64,000 nt of DNA, taken from JAWMQL01 sp033283165. GTDB lineage: Bacteria > Pseudomonadota > Gammaproteobacteria > Pseudomonadales > Halieaceae. The translations under genes and the position numbers were made by a program. Below, one piece after another: positions 62,918-64,000 of the stretch; positions within the stretch are counted from its first letter, which is position 1, and each line of letters opens with the position of its first letter. The stretch is taken from the NCBI GenBank assembly GCA_033283165.1, contig JAWMQL010000001.1, forward strand, positions 992,001 through 1,056,000, given 5' to 3'. The notes below the pieces were generated by a model that was not told where the DNA came from, did no database searches, and saw only the letters and a list, made by a program, of their open reading frames with translations.

Positions 62918-64000
62918 TTACCCCTCCACCGGGCTGACCCATCGAGTATTCAACCTTTCCGGTTCGATCTCTTGTGCGTGTGGCGCCCTGCGTGCCCAGG
63001 AGCCTGGCGATCACGGCAAGGCCGGCCAGGGCAAAGCCTGGCAATACCGTGGGGAAACTCCACAGGTCCACCAGCCCGCCCATGATCAGGGCACCTATCG
63101 CCGGAGCGCCCATGGCGATCATGCTCCACAGACTGAGTACGCGGCCGCGGTAGGCATCGTCAACCTGTAATTGCACCAGGGCCTGGCTGGTGGTGCCGGC
63201 CATGGTGGTGAGCAGGCTGACGGCACCAATCAGCGTCACAAAAATAAGCAGGTGGTCAAGCCACCCGAGTGACGCTACCAGCAGCGCATTCAACAGCAGG
63301 CTGGCGCCCAGTATCTTCAACAGCCTCTGTTCGCTACCGGTCTGCCGGCTGATAACCAGTCCCCCGAGAATAGCGCCTGCTCCGGCACTGGCGGTCAGGG
63401 TCGCGAGGGTAGCGGCGTCCCCATCCAGCAGTTGGCCGGATACGGCCGGCAGCATCTCGATCACTGTCCGCCCAAGGAGCGCGTTCACCAGGGTGAAACC
63501 AAACACCAGCCTGATCGCTTCGTGGCTGCGGGTATAAGCCAGGCCGCCGAGCATTTGCCGGTAAAAACCGTGGCTTTGCCCGCTTGCTTGTTGCGGCACC
63601 CGGCCTGGGATGGCGTAGAGAAACGGCAGCGCAAATAAGGTCAACAGGGCCGCGCTGATAAAGGCAAGGGCTGGCGAACCCAACTGCAGCAACCAGGCTC
63701 CCAGCGCCGGACCGAGGATACGCGAGGTGTTGAAGGTGGTGGCGGAGTAGCCGATGGCGCTGGGTAGCGACCCGCGGGGAACCAGCGAAGGCACCATGGC
63801 CAGGCGGAACGGCGTATGCGCCGACGTCGCCAACCCGAGACCGGCCGATATCAGCAGCAACGCGGGCAGGCCGAACAGGCCGGACAGGGAAGTAAAACTC
63901 GCGATGGCCGCCAGGGCGCCGTGCAGACTGACCGTCACCAGCAGACCGTTGCGCGGATTGATGCGGTCCGAAACGATACCGAATAGTGGCGACAGGAGCA
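62898..64000 (-). CDS. MFS transporter, N-terminus beyond the window
   Basis: 366 residues visible; the frame is open to the right edge. It enters with LFGIVSDRINPRNG, which is motif A between helices 2 and 3 of the major facilitator superfamily, so about 55-60 residues are missing. At least nine further helices follow, with a central loop near IPGRVPQQASGQSHGFY. It resembles the EntS/MFS_3 group of exporters. The codon GTG at 63938 is internal, not the start. Substrate unknown. Operon with DUF1028. Confidence 0.88.
   Translation of the reverse strand, partial: LLSPLFGIVSDRINPRNGLLVTVSLHGALAAIASFTSLSGLFGLPALLLISAGLGLATSAHTPFRLAMVPSLVPRGSLPSAIGYSATTFNTSRILGPALGAWLLQLGSPALAFISAALLTLFALPFLYAIPGRVPQQASGQSHGFYRQMLGGLAYTRSHEAIRLVFGFTLVNALLGRTVIEMLPAVSGQLLDGDAATLATLTASAGAGAILGGLVISRQTGSEQRLLKILGASLLLNALLVASLGWLDHLLIFVTLIGAVSLLTTMAGTTSQALVQLQVDDAYRGRVLSLWSMIAMGAPAIGALIMGGLVDLWSFPTVLPGFALAGLAVIARLLGTQGATRTRDRTGKVEYSMGQPGGGVNEERND

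Overview
The window reads as a GC-rich chromosomal segment of a gammaproteobacterium. The two long housekeeping blocks match classic gammaproteobacterial gene order: tig-clpP-clpX-lon-hupB-ppiD, and the rne/rluC/yceF/yceD-rpmF-fab-pabC-mltG-tmk-holB-pilZ block. The mixture of families (DUF2970, DUF934 behind a sulfite reductase, ETF plus ETF-QO, an AddAB-like pair, a type IV pilus PilZ protein) fits a marine heterotroph of the Cellvibrionales/Halieaceae type. That assignment is inference, not a match to a named genome.

Layout. 1-3.9 kb: RND efflux pump with its membrane-fusion lipoprotein, on the minus strand, with the pump truncated by the window edge. 3.9-7.3 kb: a sirtuin, divergent from a three-gene catabolic-looking operon (LLM flavin/F420 oxidoreductase, class II aldolase, TauD-type dioxygenase). 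7.4-13.4 kb: coupled AddA/AddB-like helicase-nuclease genes. 13.5-19.8 kb: DAHP synthase, NfuA, MetH, DUF2970 and an unlisted 40-residue membrane protein. 20-23.5 kb: sulfite/nitrite reductase, DUF934, CPA2 antiporter and a small EF-hand-like lipoprotein. 23.6-27.4 kb: a large inverted repeat, etfBA and ETF-QO. 27.5-32.6 kb: Ser/Thr kinase, TonB-C secreted protein, DUF1285 and a YiiX-like hydrolase. 32.6-42.4 kb: serA, then ppiD-hupB-lon-clpX-clpP-tig and tRNA-Leu. 42.5-45 kb: a GH84 O-GlcNAcase-like enzyme coupled to a phosphomannose-isomerase-like cupin, with a divergent candidate small RNA. 45.2-55.6 kb: pilZ-holB-tmk-mltG-pabC-fabF-acpP-fabG-fabD-rpmF-yceD, then yceF, a HAD phosphatase and rluC. 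plsX and fabH are absent from their usual place. 55.6-59.1 kb: rne with a long leader, then tRNA-Ser(UGA).

59.1-61.9 kb is different. It is visibly AT-richer and starts at the 3' end of tRNA-Ser with a run of hairpins. It carries three secreted proteins of unknown family, two of them diverged paralogues in convergent orientation. The second is preceded by what looks like a class I cyclic-di-GMP (GEMM-I) riboswitch. A 10-nt aptamer segment there is perfectly complementary to the gene's Shine-Dalgarno region, so a translational switch is built into the sequence. This is the most interesting element in the window. The candidate terminator-ended sRNA at about 45.0-45.2 kb is the second. The window ends with a DUF1028 protein and a truncated MFS transporter on the minus strand.

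Start codons were chosen from Shine-Dalgarno sequences, gene overlaps and family N-termini. They often differ from the longest open frame. No database search was possible; family names come from recognising motifs and gene order.
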